NCBI GenBank assembly: GCA_041645555.1
Contig: JBAZPX010000001.1
Location: 124,001-188,000, forward strand
Source: JAQTRU01 sp041645555
GTDB lineage: Bacteria; Patescibacteriota; Patescibacteriia; Patescibacteriales; JAQTRU01
Direction: 5' to 3'
Length of the DNA stretch: 64,000 nt
The stretch's first letter is position 1. Each line of letters starts with the position of its first letter. Below the pieces are notes generated by a model. That model made no database searches. It saw only the letters and a program-made list of their open reading frames with translations, and had not been told where the DNA came from. Below, one piece after another: positions 17,300-25,672 of the stretch. The translations under genes and the position numbers were made by a program.

Positions 17300-20107
17300 A
17301 TGGGTATTTTAGGAAAAATCTTCGGGGATCCGAATGAAAAAATAGTAAAAAAACTGGAGCCGATTATTAAAGAAATAAATGCTTTAGAGCCAAGGTTTGA
17401 AAAGATGAGCGATGAGGAGTTGAAGGGAATGACTGCCGAATTTAGGAAAAGACTGGGAGTGAAAATGGACGTTGCTGAAAAAATAGGATCTCTCCAGGAT
17501 GACATAAAAAAGAAACTGGATGAAATATTGCCGGAAGCTTTTGCCGTGGTAAGAGAAGCAGGAAAAAGGGTTTTAGGGCAGAGGCATTATGATGTCCAGC
17601 TGGTAGGCGGCATAGTTCTTCATCGCGGCCAGATTGCGGAAATGAGGACCGGAGAAGGCAAAACTTTAGTGGCGACCTTGCCTCTTTATTTAAACGCTTT
17701 AGCCGGCCAGGGCGTGCATCTGGTAACGGTTAATGATTATTTATCCAGAGTGGGCGCGGGCTGGATGGCGCCGGTTTTCCATCTTTTAGGACTAACGACC
17801 GGCGTGATTATCCATGACACTGCGTTCGCTTTCGACCCGGAATTTTCGGATGATTCGCAGTATGATGACCGGTTAAAGCATTTCCGGAAAATAGCGAGAA
17901 AAGAAGCTTACCAATGCGACATAACTTATGGCACGAATAACGAATTTGGCTTTGATTATCTGCGCGATAATATGGTGCCGTCTTTGGGGCAAATGGTGCA
18001 AAGGGGGCTTTATTATACGATTGTTGATGAAATTGATTCTATTTTAATTGATGAGGCGAGAACCCCTTTGATAATTTCCGCTCCGGCCGAGGAGTCAACC
18101 GACAAATATTATAAATTTTCCCAATTGGTGGAGCGCTTAAAAGAAAAAGAAGATTATAACGTGGATGAGAAAATGCGGGCGGCAACTTTGACCGAAACCG
18201 CCATTACCAAAATGGAAAAATGGCTGGGCGTGGAAAATATTTACGTCTCCGGCGGGGTTCGCGATGTCCACCATATTGAGCAGGCCTTGAAAGCGCGGGT
18301 TTTATTTAAAAAGGACCGGGATTACGTCGTGAAGGAAGGCCAGATTATAATCGTTGACGAGTTTACCGGCCGTTTGATGTTTGGCCGGCGCTACAGCGAA
18401 GGATTGCATCAGGCGATTGAAGCTAAAGAAGGCGTGGAGATCCAGAGGGAATCGCAGACGCTCGCGACCGTCACTTTCCAGAATTATTTTCGCATGTATA
18501 AAAAATTATCCGGTATGACCGGCACAGCCGTCACGGAAGCCGAAGAATTTTCTAAAATCTATAAATTAGAAACCGTGGTTATTCCCACGAACCAGCCGAT
18601 GATAAGGAAGGATATGAATGATTTAATTTACCGCACCGAAGAAGGAAAATTCAAAGCTGTGATTGAAGACGTAAAAGAAAGAAATAAGAAGGGCCAGCCG
18701 GTTTTAATCGGGACGATTTCCATTGAGAAAAACGAGCTTTTGGCGGAAATGATGAAAAGGGAAGGGCTTGACCCGCAGGTTTTAAACGCCAAGAATCATG
18801 AAAAAGAAGCGCAATTTATCGCTCAAGCCGGCCGGTTAGGCACGATTACCGTGGCCACTAATATGGCAGGCCGGGGCGTAGATATAATTTTAGGCGGAAA
18901 TCCTCCCGATAAGGAAGAACAAAAAAAGGTAATTGAAGCGGGCGGCTTGCACGTGCTTGGCACCGAGCGGCATGAAGCGAGAAGAATTGACAACCAGCTG
19001 CGCGGGCGGTCCGGCCGCCAGGGCGACCCGGGCTCTTCCCAATTTTTTGTTTCGACTGATGATGATTTAATGAGAATTTTTGGCGGGGACCGGATGAAGG
19101 GCTTAATGAAGACTTTGCGCGTGCCGGAAGACATGCCGATTGAAAACCGGATAGTTTCCAAGTCAATTGAATCCGCCCAGATGAAAGTTGAAGGCAATAA
19201 CTTTGATATCCGCAAACACCTAGTTGAATATGATGACGTGATAAATAAGCACCGGGAGTCAATTTATCGTAAGAGGAGAGAAATACTGGAATTAGCGGGA
19301 GAGAAGGTGGTGGAAGATAAAGAAGGAGAAAAGGAGGAAAACAGCAGGACTTTGTCTGGCATAATATTTGATATGGTGGAAAATGAGATTGAGCAGGTAG
19401 TAAGTTTTCATACGGCTTCGGAGATTGTCAAAGACTGGAATTTAAACGAAATTTACGAAGTGGCCTCCACTATTTTCCCGGTAGAAAAAGGATTGAAAAA
19501 AGATTTGTCCGCTTTTGCCGAGGATGAGGGCAAATTAAATAAGGCCCGGGCCCGGACAGTGATTATTGAGCATTTAGTGAAACTGGCAGGAGAGAATTAC
19601 GAAAAGATGAAAGAGCAGTTCAAGGCCATTGGCGCCGGTTTTAATTTTTCCGAAATTGAAAAAGCGATTTTAATCCGTTCGATTGATATGTTGTGGATAG
19701 AGCACTTGGATGCCATGGATTACATGCGCCGGGGCATAGGACTCCGCGGCTACGGCCAGCACGACCCCTTGGTTGAATATAAAAAAGAAGCTTATCATCT
19801 TTTTAACGAACTCAATAGCTTAATCCAGAAAGAAGTGGTTTATTCCGTTTTTAAAGTCGGGGACATGAACCAACTTAAAGCTCCGAGCCTGGTAGATAGG
19901 GCGAAACAGTTCAGCGCCCCGGCTAAAACAATGGACGAGAAAACTTCTTCTTTTTCCGGCTTTAAGCAGGCGGATAAAGGCAGTAATTCCGGCACCATTG
20001 ATATGGTTAAGCCAAAACAAAAAAATGCCCAAGGGGAGAAAATCGGCCGCAATGACCCTTGCCCGTGTGGTTCAGGCAAGAAATACAAGAAGTGTTGCGG
20101 AAAGTAA
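17300..20107 (+). CDS. secA: preprotein translocase ATPase SecA
   Basis: A complete 935-residue SecA, the motor that drives unfolded preproteins through SecYEG. Visible motifs: 'MRTGEGKTLVA' with Walker A Gly118-Thr122, 'VDEIDSILIDEARTPL' (DEAD-like), the preprotein cross-linking domain, 'TNMAGRGVDIILGG' and 'GRSGRQGDPG' in motor domain 2, the helical scaffold, a flexible linker and a C-terminal SEC-C zinc motif 'CPCGSGKKYKKCCGK' that binds SecB or ribosomes in other species. No SD; the promoter lies at 17224. Stubs resembling its last codons occur downstream. Confidence 0.97.
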   Translation: MGILGKIFGDPNEKIVKKLEPIIKEINALEPRFEKMSDEELKGMTAEFRKRLGVKMDVAEKIGSLQDDIKKKLDEILPEAFAVVREAGKRVLGQRHYDVQLVGGIVLHRGQIAEMRTGEGKTLVATLPLYLNALAGQGVHLVTVNDYLSRVGAGWMAPVFHLLGLTTGVIIHDTAFAFDPEFSDDSQYDDRLKHFRKIARKEAYQCDITYGTNNEFGFDYLRDNMVPSLGQMVQRGLYYTIVDEIDSILIDEARTPLIISAPAEESTDKYYKFSQLVERLKEKEDYNVDEKMRAATLTETAITKMEKWLGVENIYVSGGVRDVHHIEQALKARVLFKKDRDYVVKEGQIIIVDEFTGRLMFGRRYSEGLHQAIEAKEGVEIQRESQTLATVTFQNYFRMYKKLSGMTGTAVTEAEEFSKIYKLETVVIPTNQPMIRKDMNDLIYRTEEGKFKAVIEDVKERNKKGQPVLIGTISIEKNELLAEMMKREGLDPQVLNAKNHEKEAQFIAQAGRLGTITVATNMAGRGVDIILGGNPPDKEEQKKVIEAGGLHVLGTERHEARRIDNQLRGRSGRQGDPGSSQFFVSTDDDLMRIFGGDRMKGLMKTLRVPEDMPIENRIVSKSIESAQMKVEGNNFDIRKHLVEYDDVINKHRESIYRKRREILELAGEKVVEDKEGEKEENSRTLSGIIFDMVENEIEQVVSFHTASEIVKDWNLNEIYEVASTIFPVEKGLKKDLSAFAEDEGKLNKARARTVIIEHLVKLAGENYEKMKEQFKAIGAGFNFSEIEKAILIRSIDMLWIEHLDAMDYMRRGIGLRGYGQHDPLVEYKKEAYHLFNELNSLIQKEVVYSVFKVGDMNQLKAPSLVDRAKQFSAPAKTMDEKTSSFSGFKQADKGSNSGTIDMVKPKQKNAQGEKIGRNDPCPCGSGKKYKKCCGK

Positions 20108-20129
20108 TGCGTAGCGCTAAACAAGAAAA

Positions 20130-20218
20130 TTCCGAGTCTCGCCCCGCCGAAGTCCCACGCTCGGGACGAAGGAGGGTGCGGGAGTGGGAAGAAATATAAG
20201 AAATGCTGTGGGAAATAA
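20130..20218. repeat. hairpin element followed by a stub of a SEC-C gene tail
   Basis: A palindromic element (core CCGAAGTCCC...GGGACGAAGG, about 20139-20172) is followed by 42 nt (20177-20218) that translate as CGSGKKYKKCCGK plus stop, the same as the end of SecA. The stub differs from secA in 9 of 13 sense codons, all synonymously. It overlaps no real gene and has no start of its own. Confidence 0.8.
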
Positions 20219-20219
20219 T

Positions 20220-20492
20220 ATGGAAAAGACAACCTCAAATTTCGATAAAGAAATATTGAAAGCAAGCGACGAAGAGCTCAATAAAATTTTGAGCGAGGCA
20301 TGGAATAAAAAAGATAGCTATGGATATCAAATGGAGTATCAACTTAAAACCTTGATTGTCAGCATGATTAAAAATCAGCGGCATATAGATAGGATTGAAG
20401 GTCGGAATCAAACCTTTACTAAAATAATTATTTGGCTGACCGTTGTAAATGTTATTGCTACTATCGTCAACATATTAATTTCCCTGCGGTAG
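20220..20492 (+). CDS. small membrane-anchored protein, unknown
   Basis: A 90-residue protein with a charged, probably helical N-terminal two thirds ('ILKASDEELNKILSEAW') and one C-terminal hydrophobic helix ('IIIWLTVVNVIATIVNILI'), so tail-anchored. I do not recognise the family. The ATG at 20220 directly follows the SEC-C stub stop (20216-20218); an in-frame GTG at 20184 would read into the stub in another frame and is unlikely. No SD is seen. Confidence 0.5.
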   Translation: MEKTTSNFDKEILKASDEELNKILSEAWNKKDSYGYQMEYQLKTLIVSMIKNQRHIDRIEGRNQTFTKIIIWLTVVNVIATIVNILISLR

Positions 20493-20536
20493 GTTATTGA
20501 AAAGCGAAAAATGCCATGTGATTAGTTCTTTGTTGT

Positions 20537-20643
20537 TATACCGCGTTTGATGTGGCATCCAGGATTCATGCGGTATAACCCTGGATTCCCGCTTTCGCGG
20601 GAATGACAGAATGGGGGAACATAAGAAGCGCCACGGGAAGTAG
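20537..20643. repeat. GC-rich palindromes with a second, degenerate SEC-C-like stub
   Basis: TTATACCGC (20537-20545) pairs with GCGGTATAA (20570-20578), followed by the hairpin ATTCCCGC-TTTC-GCGGGAAT. Immediately after comes 20613-20643, translating as GEHKKRHGK plus stop, which resembles the SecA tail GKKYKKCCGK with both Cys lost. Confidence 0.5.
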
Positions 20644-20664
20644 GAACTGAGCAAAATAATTATT

Positions 20665-21183
20665 ATGAAAAATATCGTGAAAAAAGTACTGATTTTAACC
20701 GGCCCCGGGGGGTCTGGTAAAACCACAATGGCTGATTTGCTAGTTAAAAGGCGCGGTTTTGTTAAAGTTGACGGCGACAGGTTAGATAGTGAATTTTTTC
20801 CCGAAGGGAAACATTGGCTGCCGGAAAATTTTAAAAAATTAAAGCAAGCGCATGATAAAATTTTTATTGAAGTGGAAAAAGCATTTAATCAGGGTGAGAA
20901 TAATATCGTTCTTGACTATATAATATTTGGCCATTATCTGGAATTTTTTGAAAAATTTAAAAAAGAATTCAGGGATAGTTTAGAAATTAAGGTTTTATTC
21001 CCGACCAAAGAAGAAATGATAAAAAGGGACAAAGAGCGCGAATGCTGGACAACCGGGATAGAGCGCATAGAGGCCGTTCGGGCAGAATTTGAAGCAATTA
21101 GAAATGAAGCGGGCGGAGATAATTTTATTGACACGACCGGGCAAACGCCGGACGAGACTTTTGAAAAATATTTTAAGGGTTAA
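20665..21183 (+). CDS. P-loop small-molecule kinase-like protein
   Basis: A 172-residue AAA/kinase-like NTPase. Walker A is 'GPGGSGKTT' at about 12-20, followed by 'VDGDRL', then a possible Walker B-like 'NNIVLDYIIFG' and a LID-like 'TKEEMIKRDKERE' region. The layout resembles shikimate, gluconate or chloramphenicol-phosphotransferase-type kinases; the substrate is not evident. It sits 5 bp before csaA and is probably co-transcribed with it. Confidence 0.65.
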   Translation: MKNIVKKVLILTGPGGSGKTTMADLLVKRRGFVKVDGDRLDSEFFPEGKHWLPENFKKLKQAHDKIFIEVEKAFNQGENNIVLDYIIFGHYLEFFEKFKKEFRDSLEIKVLFPTKEEMIKRDKERECWTTGIERIEAVRAEFEAIRNEAGGDNFIDTTGQTPDETFEKYFKG

Positions 21184-21188
21184 ATTTT

Positions 21189-21521
21189 ATGATTAGCTAT
21201 CAGGATTTTGAAAAAGTAGATGTAAGAGTCGGAGAAATTATGAAAGTGGAAGATTTTCCCGAAGCCAAGAAACCGGCCTACAAGCTTACTATAAATTTTG
21301 GCCCGGAAATTGGCATTAAAAAATCTTCGGTTCAAATTACGAAGCGCCATACTAAAGAAGAGCTAGCGGGAAAATTAGTTATCGGAGTAGTGAATTTTCC
21401 GCCCAAACAGATTGGCCCGTTTGTATCTGAAGTTTTGACTCTTGGATTGCCAGATGAAAACGGAGATGTAGTATTATTGATGCCGACAAAAAAAGTGCCA
21501 AAAGGCGGGAAAATGTTCTAA
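21189..21521 (+). CDS. csaA: CsaA-like tRNA-binding-domain protein
   Basis: A 110-residue single OB-fold protein: 'FEKVDVRVGEIMKVEDFPEAKKPAYKL' and 'VVNFPPKQIGPFVSEVLTLG' are typical of CsaA and of the C-terminal tRNA-binding domain of MetRS. It has normal CsaA length and is a dimeric chaperone or tRNA-binding protein in other bacteria. Its 3' end faces the candidate minus-strand RNA. Confidence 0.88.
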   Translation: MISYQDFEKVDVRVGEIMKVEDFPEAKKPAYKLTINFGPEIGIKKSSVQITKRHTKEELAGKLVIGVVNFPPKQIGPFVSEVLTLGLPDENGDVVLLMPTKKVPKGGKMF

Positions 21522-21539
21522 ACTTCTGCACGAGAAATA

Positions 21540-21651
21540 AAAAAAGCCGCGAGAACTGCTGTGGGTATCTAATCCACATCTCGCGGCAGCCCAGCGCATT
21601 GCGCCCGGCGGAAAAAGTGGGAGAGGGCCAATCCTCACCACCACCGAGCCA
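21540..21651 (-). ncRNA. candidate structured small RNA with terminator
   Basis: Read on the minus strand, about 112 nt can fold into three helices: CUCGGUGG with CCGCCGGG near the 5' end, a GCGCAAUGCGC hairpin, and a terminator-like hairpin GCCGCGAGA (21587-21579) / UCUCGCGGC (21554-21546) followed by UUUUUUU. A TATGAT -10-like hexamer lies at 21663-21658; the -35 is weak. There is no SD or credible frame. I do not recognise the family; it lacks the SRP (GGAAGCAGC) and RNase P signatures I looked for. Confidence 0.5.
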
Positions 21652-21715
21652 AAATGTATCATAACTATACAGGAAAGGCAAGGAATTAGAAAAAGTGGTC
21701 ATGAAAAATAGAAAT

Positions 21716-22288
21716 ATGAAAATAATTTTAGGCTCTGGTTCAAAATGGCGCAAGGCGATGTTTGAAGAGATGGGATATAATTTTGAAGTTGTAACGGCTG
21801 ATATTGATGAAAAAGCGGTTCGCAGTGATGATTATTACGCTTTGCCGATTAAGATAGCCTGCGCTAAAGCCGAGGCCATAAAGCAGAAAATTAAGGAGCC
21901 GGTTCTTCTAATCACGGCTGACCAAGTTGTGCTTTGCAACGGTGAATTGCGGGAAAAGCCGGAAGATGAACGCCAGGCGCGAGAATTTCTGCGTTCCTAT
22001 AAAAAATATCCGGCAGAAATTATTAACGCGGTTGTCGTGACCAATACCCAAAGCGGTAAACGCGCGCAGGGGATTGATATCGCCAAAGCTTATTTTAAAG
22101 AGATTCCTGAAGAAATTATTAATAAGCTTGTAAAGATAGAAGATATTTTAAACTCGGCGGGCGGATTTTTGGCAGAGCATGAATTATTACAACCCTATCT
22201 TAAAAAATACGAAGGCAAAGAAGGAAACAGCCTTGGCTTGCCGAGAGAATTAACCGAGCGTCTTATTCTTGAAGTTCAAAAAATATAA
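21716..22288 (+). CDS. maf: Maf-family nucleotide pyrophosphatase
   Basis: About 191 residues, starting 'MKIILGSGSKWRK' as in Maf/YhdE proteins, with the catalytic-region 'PVLLITADQVV' and 'GGFLAEHELLQPYL'. Family members hydrolyse dTTP, UTP, CTP or modified nucleotides. 'FLAEHEL' departs from the common 'GIQG.GA' motif, so the substrate may differ. Starts at 21695 (GTG) or 21701 (ATG) are possible; 21716 fits the family best. Confidence 0.82.
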   Translation: MKIILGSGSKWRKAMFEEMGYNFEVVTADIDEKAVRSDDYYALPIKIACAKAEAIKQKIKEPVLLITADQVVLCNGELREKPEDERQAREFLRSYKKYPAEIINAVVVTNTQSGKRAQGIDIAKAYFKEIPEEIINKLVKIEDILNSAGGFLAEHELLQPYLKKYEGKEGNSLGLPRELTERLILEVQKI

Positions 22289-22295
22289 AAAGCAT

Positions 22296-22324
22296 TTGAC
22301 TAAATTTAAAAAATAAATTAAGCT
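22296..22324 (+). promoter_or_regulatory. promoter of the 55-residue basic protein
   Basis: TTGACT (22296-22301), 17-bp spacer, TAAGCT (22319-22324). Confidence 0.6.
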
Positions 22325-22376
22325 ATTTTCAACACAACCGCACACCAACTTTCACATCAAAAAAGGGGAGGAAATC

Positions 22377-22544
22377 ATGTCTATGCATCCGTCACTAAAG
22401 AGCCGTAAGTTCAAAAAACACGGAAAAAACACCGGCGGAAAAAGCTGGAGGGGAGGTAAGTGCTATCGTATTGGGGAGGGGCCCAAACCAAAGTCGGGTA
22501 CAACAATCACAACTGTAAATCCTCTTCCGGATCATAAATATTAA
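22377..22544 (+). CDS. small basic protein, 55 residues
   Basis: An ORF of 55 residues, rich in Lys, Arg and Gly ('MSMHPSLKSRKFKKHGKNTG' at the start), soluble and very basic. It has a strong SD (AAAGGGGAGGAAATC-ATG), its own promoter and a perfect intrinsic terminator, so it is a genuine and probably highly expressed gene. The start MSxHPSLK and a later Trp-plus-Gly stretch recall the 'small basic protein' of Planctomycetes, Verrucomicrobia and Chlamydiae, which may bind RNA or ribosomes; the match is by eye only. Confidence 0.75.
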   Translation: MSMHPSLKSRKFKKHGKNTGGKSWRGGKCYRIGEGPKPKSGTTITTVNPLPDHKY

Positions 22545-22571
22545 TCTGCGACATATTTTCCCCAATAATAG

Positions 22572-22601
22572 CCCGTGGCAGAATATCGCCGCGGGTTTTT
22601 T
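22572..22601 (+). terminator. intrinsic terminator after the small basic protein
   Basis: CCCGTGGC (22572-22579), 8-nt loop, GCCGCGGG (22588-22595), TTTTTT. Confidence 0.92.
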
Positions 22602-22668
22602 CTTTGACTTTTGTTAATTTTTAGGTTATTTTATAGATATGAGTCATACAACATGATTTTTTTAATTT

Positions 22669-25668
22669 ATGGCAGAAAAAAAGAACGAAAACATAGAGAA
22701 GAAGAGCCCCCAGCCACAAGGGCGGGGCACGTCTTTTCCGGCTATGGAAGAGGAGGTTTTGAATTTTTGGGAGAAAAATAAGATTTTTGAGAAATCAGTG
22801 GAAAATCCCCCCCACCCCCCTTTTCGAAAGGGGGCAGTTAAGGATTATGTTTTTTACGATGGGCCGCCTTTTGCGACCGGTACGCCTCATTACGGCCATA
22901 TTGTTGCTAGTTTAATGAAAGATATCGTGCCGCGGTACTGGACGATGAAGGGCTATCGGGTGGAAAGGCGCTGGGGTTGGGATTGCCACGGTTTGCCGAT
23001 TGAAAATATCGTGGAAAAAGAGATGAAGACCAAGAGCAAGAAAGATATTGAGAAAATGGGGGTAGAAAAGTTTAATGAACAATGCCGAAGCAAGGTTTTA
23101 GTTTATGCCAAGGAATGGGAGAAAACCATAAGAAGAATGGGCCGCTGGGTGGATATGAAAAACGCTTATAAAACCATGGATCTAGACTATATGGAAAGCG
23201 TTTGGTGGGTGTTTAAACAACTTTGGGATAAAGGTTTGATTTATAAAGATTACCGCTCAATGCATATCTGCCCTAGATGCGAAACCACTCTTTCTCAATC
23301 AGAAGTGGCGGAGGGGTATAAGATGGTAAAAGATTTGTCCGTGACTGTTAAGTTTAGAGTAAAGCCAGGGCAGATAATAGAAGATCCTTTATCGCCAGAA
23401 ACGGGTGGAATATGGAAAGTACCTGAAAACACATATTTACTTGCATGGACGACAACTCCTTGGACGTTAATAGGAAATGTAGCTCTAGCGATAGGTGCAG
23501 GAATTCCTTATACTTTGTTTAGTAAAGATAATGAACATTTTCTTGCCTCAGATGTTCTTGCTAATAAGGAAAAAGAGAAAGATCCAAAAATTAGATTTGA
23601 AAGGATGTTTACGACTTATGATTTAGCCAATCTTGGATATGAACCGCTTTTTAATTACTATTCTGAAGATGAAACGCTTAAAAATCGAGAAAGAGGGTGG
23701 AAAGTGTACATAGCTGATTTTGTAACAACTGAAGAAGGCACGGGCATTGTTCATATTGCGCCGGCTTTTGGCGAGGATGATATGAACTTGGGTAAAAAAG
23801 AGAAACTGCCTTTTGTTCAGCACGTCGGCATGGACGGAGTTATTAAAGAAGAAGCAAAGGATTTTGCCGGCTTGCACGTTAAACCGGCCGATGATGTTAT
23901 GAAAACCGATGTAGAGATTATGAAATATTTAGCTGGCAAAGGACTTTTATTTTCTAAAGAAAAATATGAGCATAGTTATCCGCATTGCTGGCGTTGCGAA
24001 ACGCCTTTATTAAATTACGCCACCTCTTCCTGGTTTGTTAATATTTCCAAGATAAAATCAAAAATGCTCAAACTGGCTAAGAAAATAAATTGGGTGCCGG
24101 CTCATATTAAGGAAGGTAGATTTGGCAATTGGCTGGAAGGGGCGCGGGATTGGTCAATTTCGAGGCAAAGATACTGGGCTTCGGCAATTCCGATCTGGGA
24201 GTGTTCCTGCGGAGAAAGAAAAGTGATTGGGTCGGTTGAGGAACTGGAAAAACTGAGCAAAGAAAAAATTACGGATTTACATAAGCATATAGTTGATAAA
24301 ATCACTTTCGCCTGCAAATGCGGCGGAGAAATGAAGCGCATCCCGGATGTAATAGATTGCTGGTTTGAATCGGGCTCAATGCCTTACGCGCAGATGCATT
24401 ATCCTTTTGAGAATAAAAAGAAATTTGAGGCCAATTTTCCGGCCGAGTTTATTGCTGAGGGCGTTGACCAGACAAGGACCTGGTTTTATTATCTTCATGC
24501 CATTGCCACCGGCATAAAAGGCAGCCACGCTTTTAAGAATGTCATTGTTAATGGCATAGTTTTAGCCGAAGACGGCAAAAAAATGTCAAAGCGGCTAAAA
24601 AATTATCCTGACCCGATGGAGGTTATGGATAAATACGGAGCTGACCCTTTGCGCTATTATCTTTGCGCTTCGCCGGTTATGAAAGCGGACAACATAAATT
24701 TTTCCGAAAAAGATATGGCGGAGCAGACAAGATTTTTTAATATCCTCCTTAACGTTTTATCTTTTTATAAAATGTTCGCGGTTGATGTGAAAATTGAAGA
24801 TTTAGAAAAGAAAGATTTGGTTAATGTTTTAGATAAATGGATAACCGCCAGATTAGAGCAAACCAAGCAGATTATTACGGAAAAAATGGATAATTATGAC
24901 TTGCACGCCATTCGTGAAATTCCAATTTTTATAAATGATTTATCAACCTGGTATGTGCGCCGTTCAAGAGACCGTTTTAAAGGAGATGATGAAGTAGATA
25001 AAATGCGGGCGTTAAAAACTTTACGCCGGACTTTATATCACTTAGCCCGGATTATGGCGCCGTTTTTGCCTTTTACAGCTGAGCATATTTATCAGGAATT
25101 AGGCGCAGACGTTGAATCGGTACATCTTAAAGAATGGGCTGACGTGAGAAAAGAGTGGATTAATAAGGATGTCCTAGAAAATATGGAAATGGTAAAAAAA
25201 ATTGTGGAATTAGGATTGGCGAAAAGAGATGAGGCCGGAATTAAAGTTAGACAGGCTCTCGCTTCGCTTAAAGTCAAAAGTCAAAAGTCAAAAGTCAAAA
25301 TCGCTGAAGATTATGTACAATTAATAAAGGATGAGATAAACGTGAAAGAAGTGATATTCACTGATGGAGATGACTTGGCCGTTGAACTTGACACGACTAT
25401 GACTCCGGAATTGATTGCTGATGGGATTAAACGAGAATTGGTAAGAGCGATAAATAATTTGCGCAAAGAAACGGGAATGACAATTCAGGACCGGGCCGCG
25501 ATTTATTATGAAACAAAAAATAAGGAAATAAAAGAGGTGTTTGAGAAATTCGGCGAAGAGATTAAAAAAGATACTTTGGCTGATGAAATTCATGCGGGTG
25601 AAAGCGGCGAGATGATTAAAATCAACGGAGAAGATGTTGGCCTAAAAGTTAAAAATTTGAAATTGTAG
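22669..25668 (+). CDS. ileS: isoleucyl-tRNA synthetase
   Basis: A complete 999-residue class Ia synthetase. Catalytic signatures are the HIGH-type 'TPHYGHI', 'WGWDCHGLPIE', the CP1 editing domain ('AWTTTPWTL', 'GTGIVHIAPAFGEDD'), 'RDWSISRQRYWASAIPIW' and 'GKKMSKRLKNYPDP' (KMSKS). Zinc-type Cys pairs occur in 'CPRCET' and 'CWRCET'. Two stretches look like repeat DNA read in frame: a CCCCCC...GGGGG palindrome (22806-22837) near residue 50 and four AAAAGTC units (25270-25300) near residues 868-877. Both fall outside catalytic motifs. No SD is visible. Confidence 0.97.
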   Translation: MAEKKNENIEKKSPQPQGRGTSFPAMEEEVLNFWEKNKIFEKSVENPPHPPFRKGAVKDYVFYDGPPFATGTPHYGHIVASLMKDIVPRYWTMKGYRVERRWGWDCHGLPIENIVEKEMKTKSKKDIEKMGVEKFNEQCRSKVLVYAKEWEKTIRRMGRWVDMKNAYKTMDLDYMESVWWVFKQLWDKGLIYKDYRSMHICPRCETTLSQSEVAEGYKMVKDLSVTVKFRVKPGQIIEDPLSPETGGIWKVPENTYLLAWTTTPWTLIGNVALAIGAGIPYTLFSKDNEHFLASDVLANKEKEKDPKIRFERMFTTYDLANLGYEPLFNYYSEDETLKNRERGWKVYIADFVTTEEGTGIVHIAPAFGEDDMNLGKKEKLPFVQHVGMDGVIKEEAKDFAGLHVKPADDVMKTDVEIMKYLAGKGLLFSKEKYEHSYPHCWRCETPLLNYATSSWFVNISKIKSKMLKLAKKINWVPAHIKEGRFGNWLEGARDWSISRQRYWASAIPIWECSCGERKVIGSVEELEKLSKEKITDLHKHIVDKITFACKCGGEMKRIPDVIDCWFESGSMPYAQMHYPFENKKKFEANFPAEFIAEGVDQTRTWFYYLHAIATGIKGSHAFKNVIVNGIVLAEDGKKMSKRLKNYPDPMEVMDKYGADPLRYYLCASPVMKADNINFSEKDMAEQTRFFNILLNVLSFYKMFAVDVKIEDLEKKDLVNVLDKWITARLEQTKQIITEKMDNYDLHAIREIPIFINDLSTWYVRRSRDRFKGDDEVDKMRALKTLRRTLYHLARIMAPFLPFTAEHIYQELGADVESVHLKEWADVRKEWINKDVLENMEMVKKIVELGLAKRDEAGIKVRQALASLKVKSQKSKVKIAEDYVQLIKDEINVKEVIFTDGDDLAVELDTTMTPELIADGIKRELVRAINNLRKETGMTIQDRAAIYYETKNKEIKEVFEKFGEEIKKDTLADEIHAGESGEMIKINGEDVGLKVKNLKL

Positions 25669-25672
25669 CAAT

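Noticed and set aside
21564..21574. 11-base match of the minus-strand RNA to the 16S rRNA ATTAGATACCC segment
   Set aside because: Flanking bases do not match 16S rRNA and the segment is part of a small hairpin; not an rRNA fragment. Kept only as a remark.
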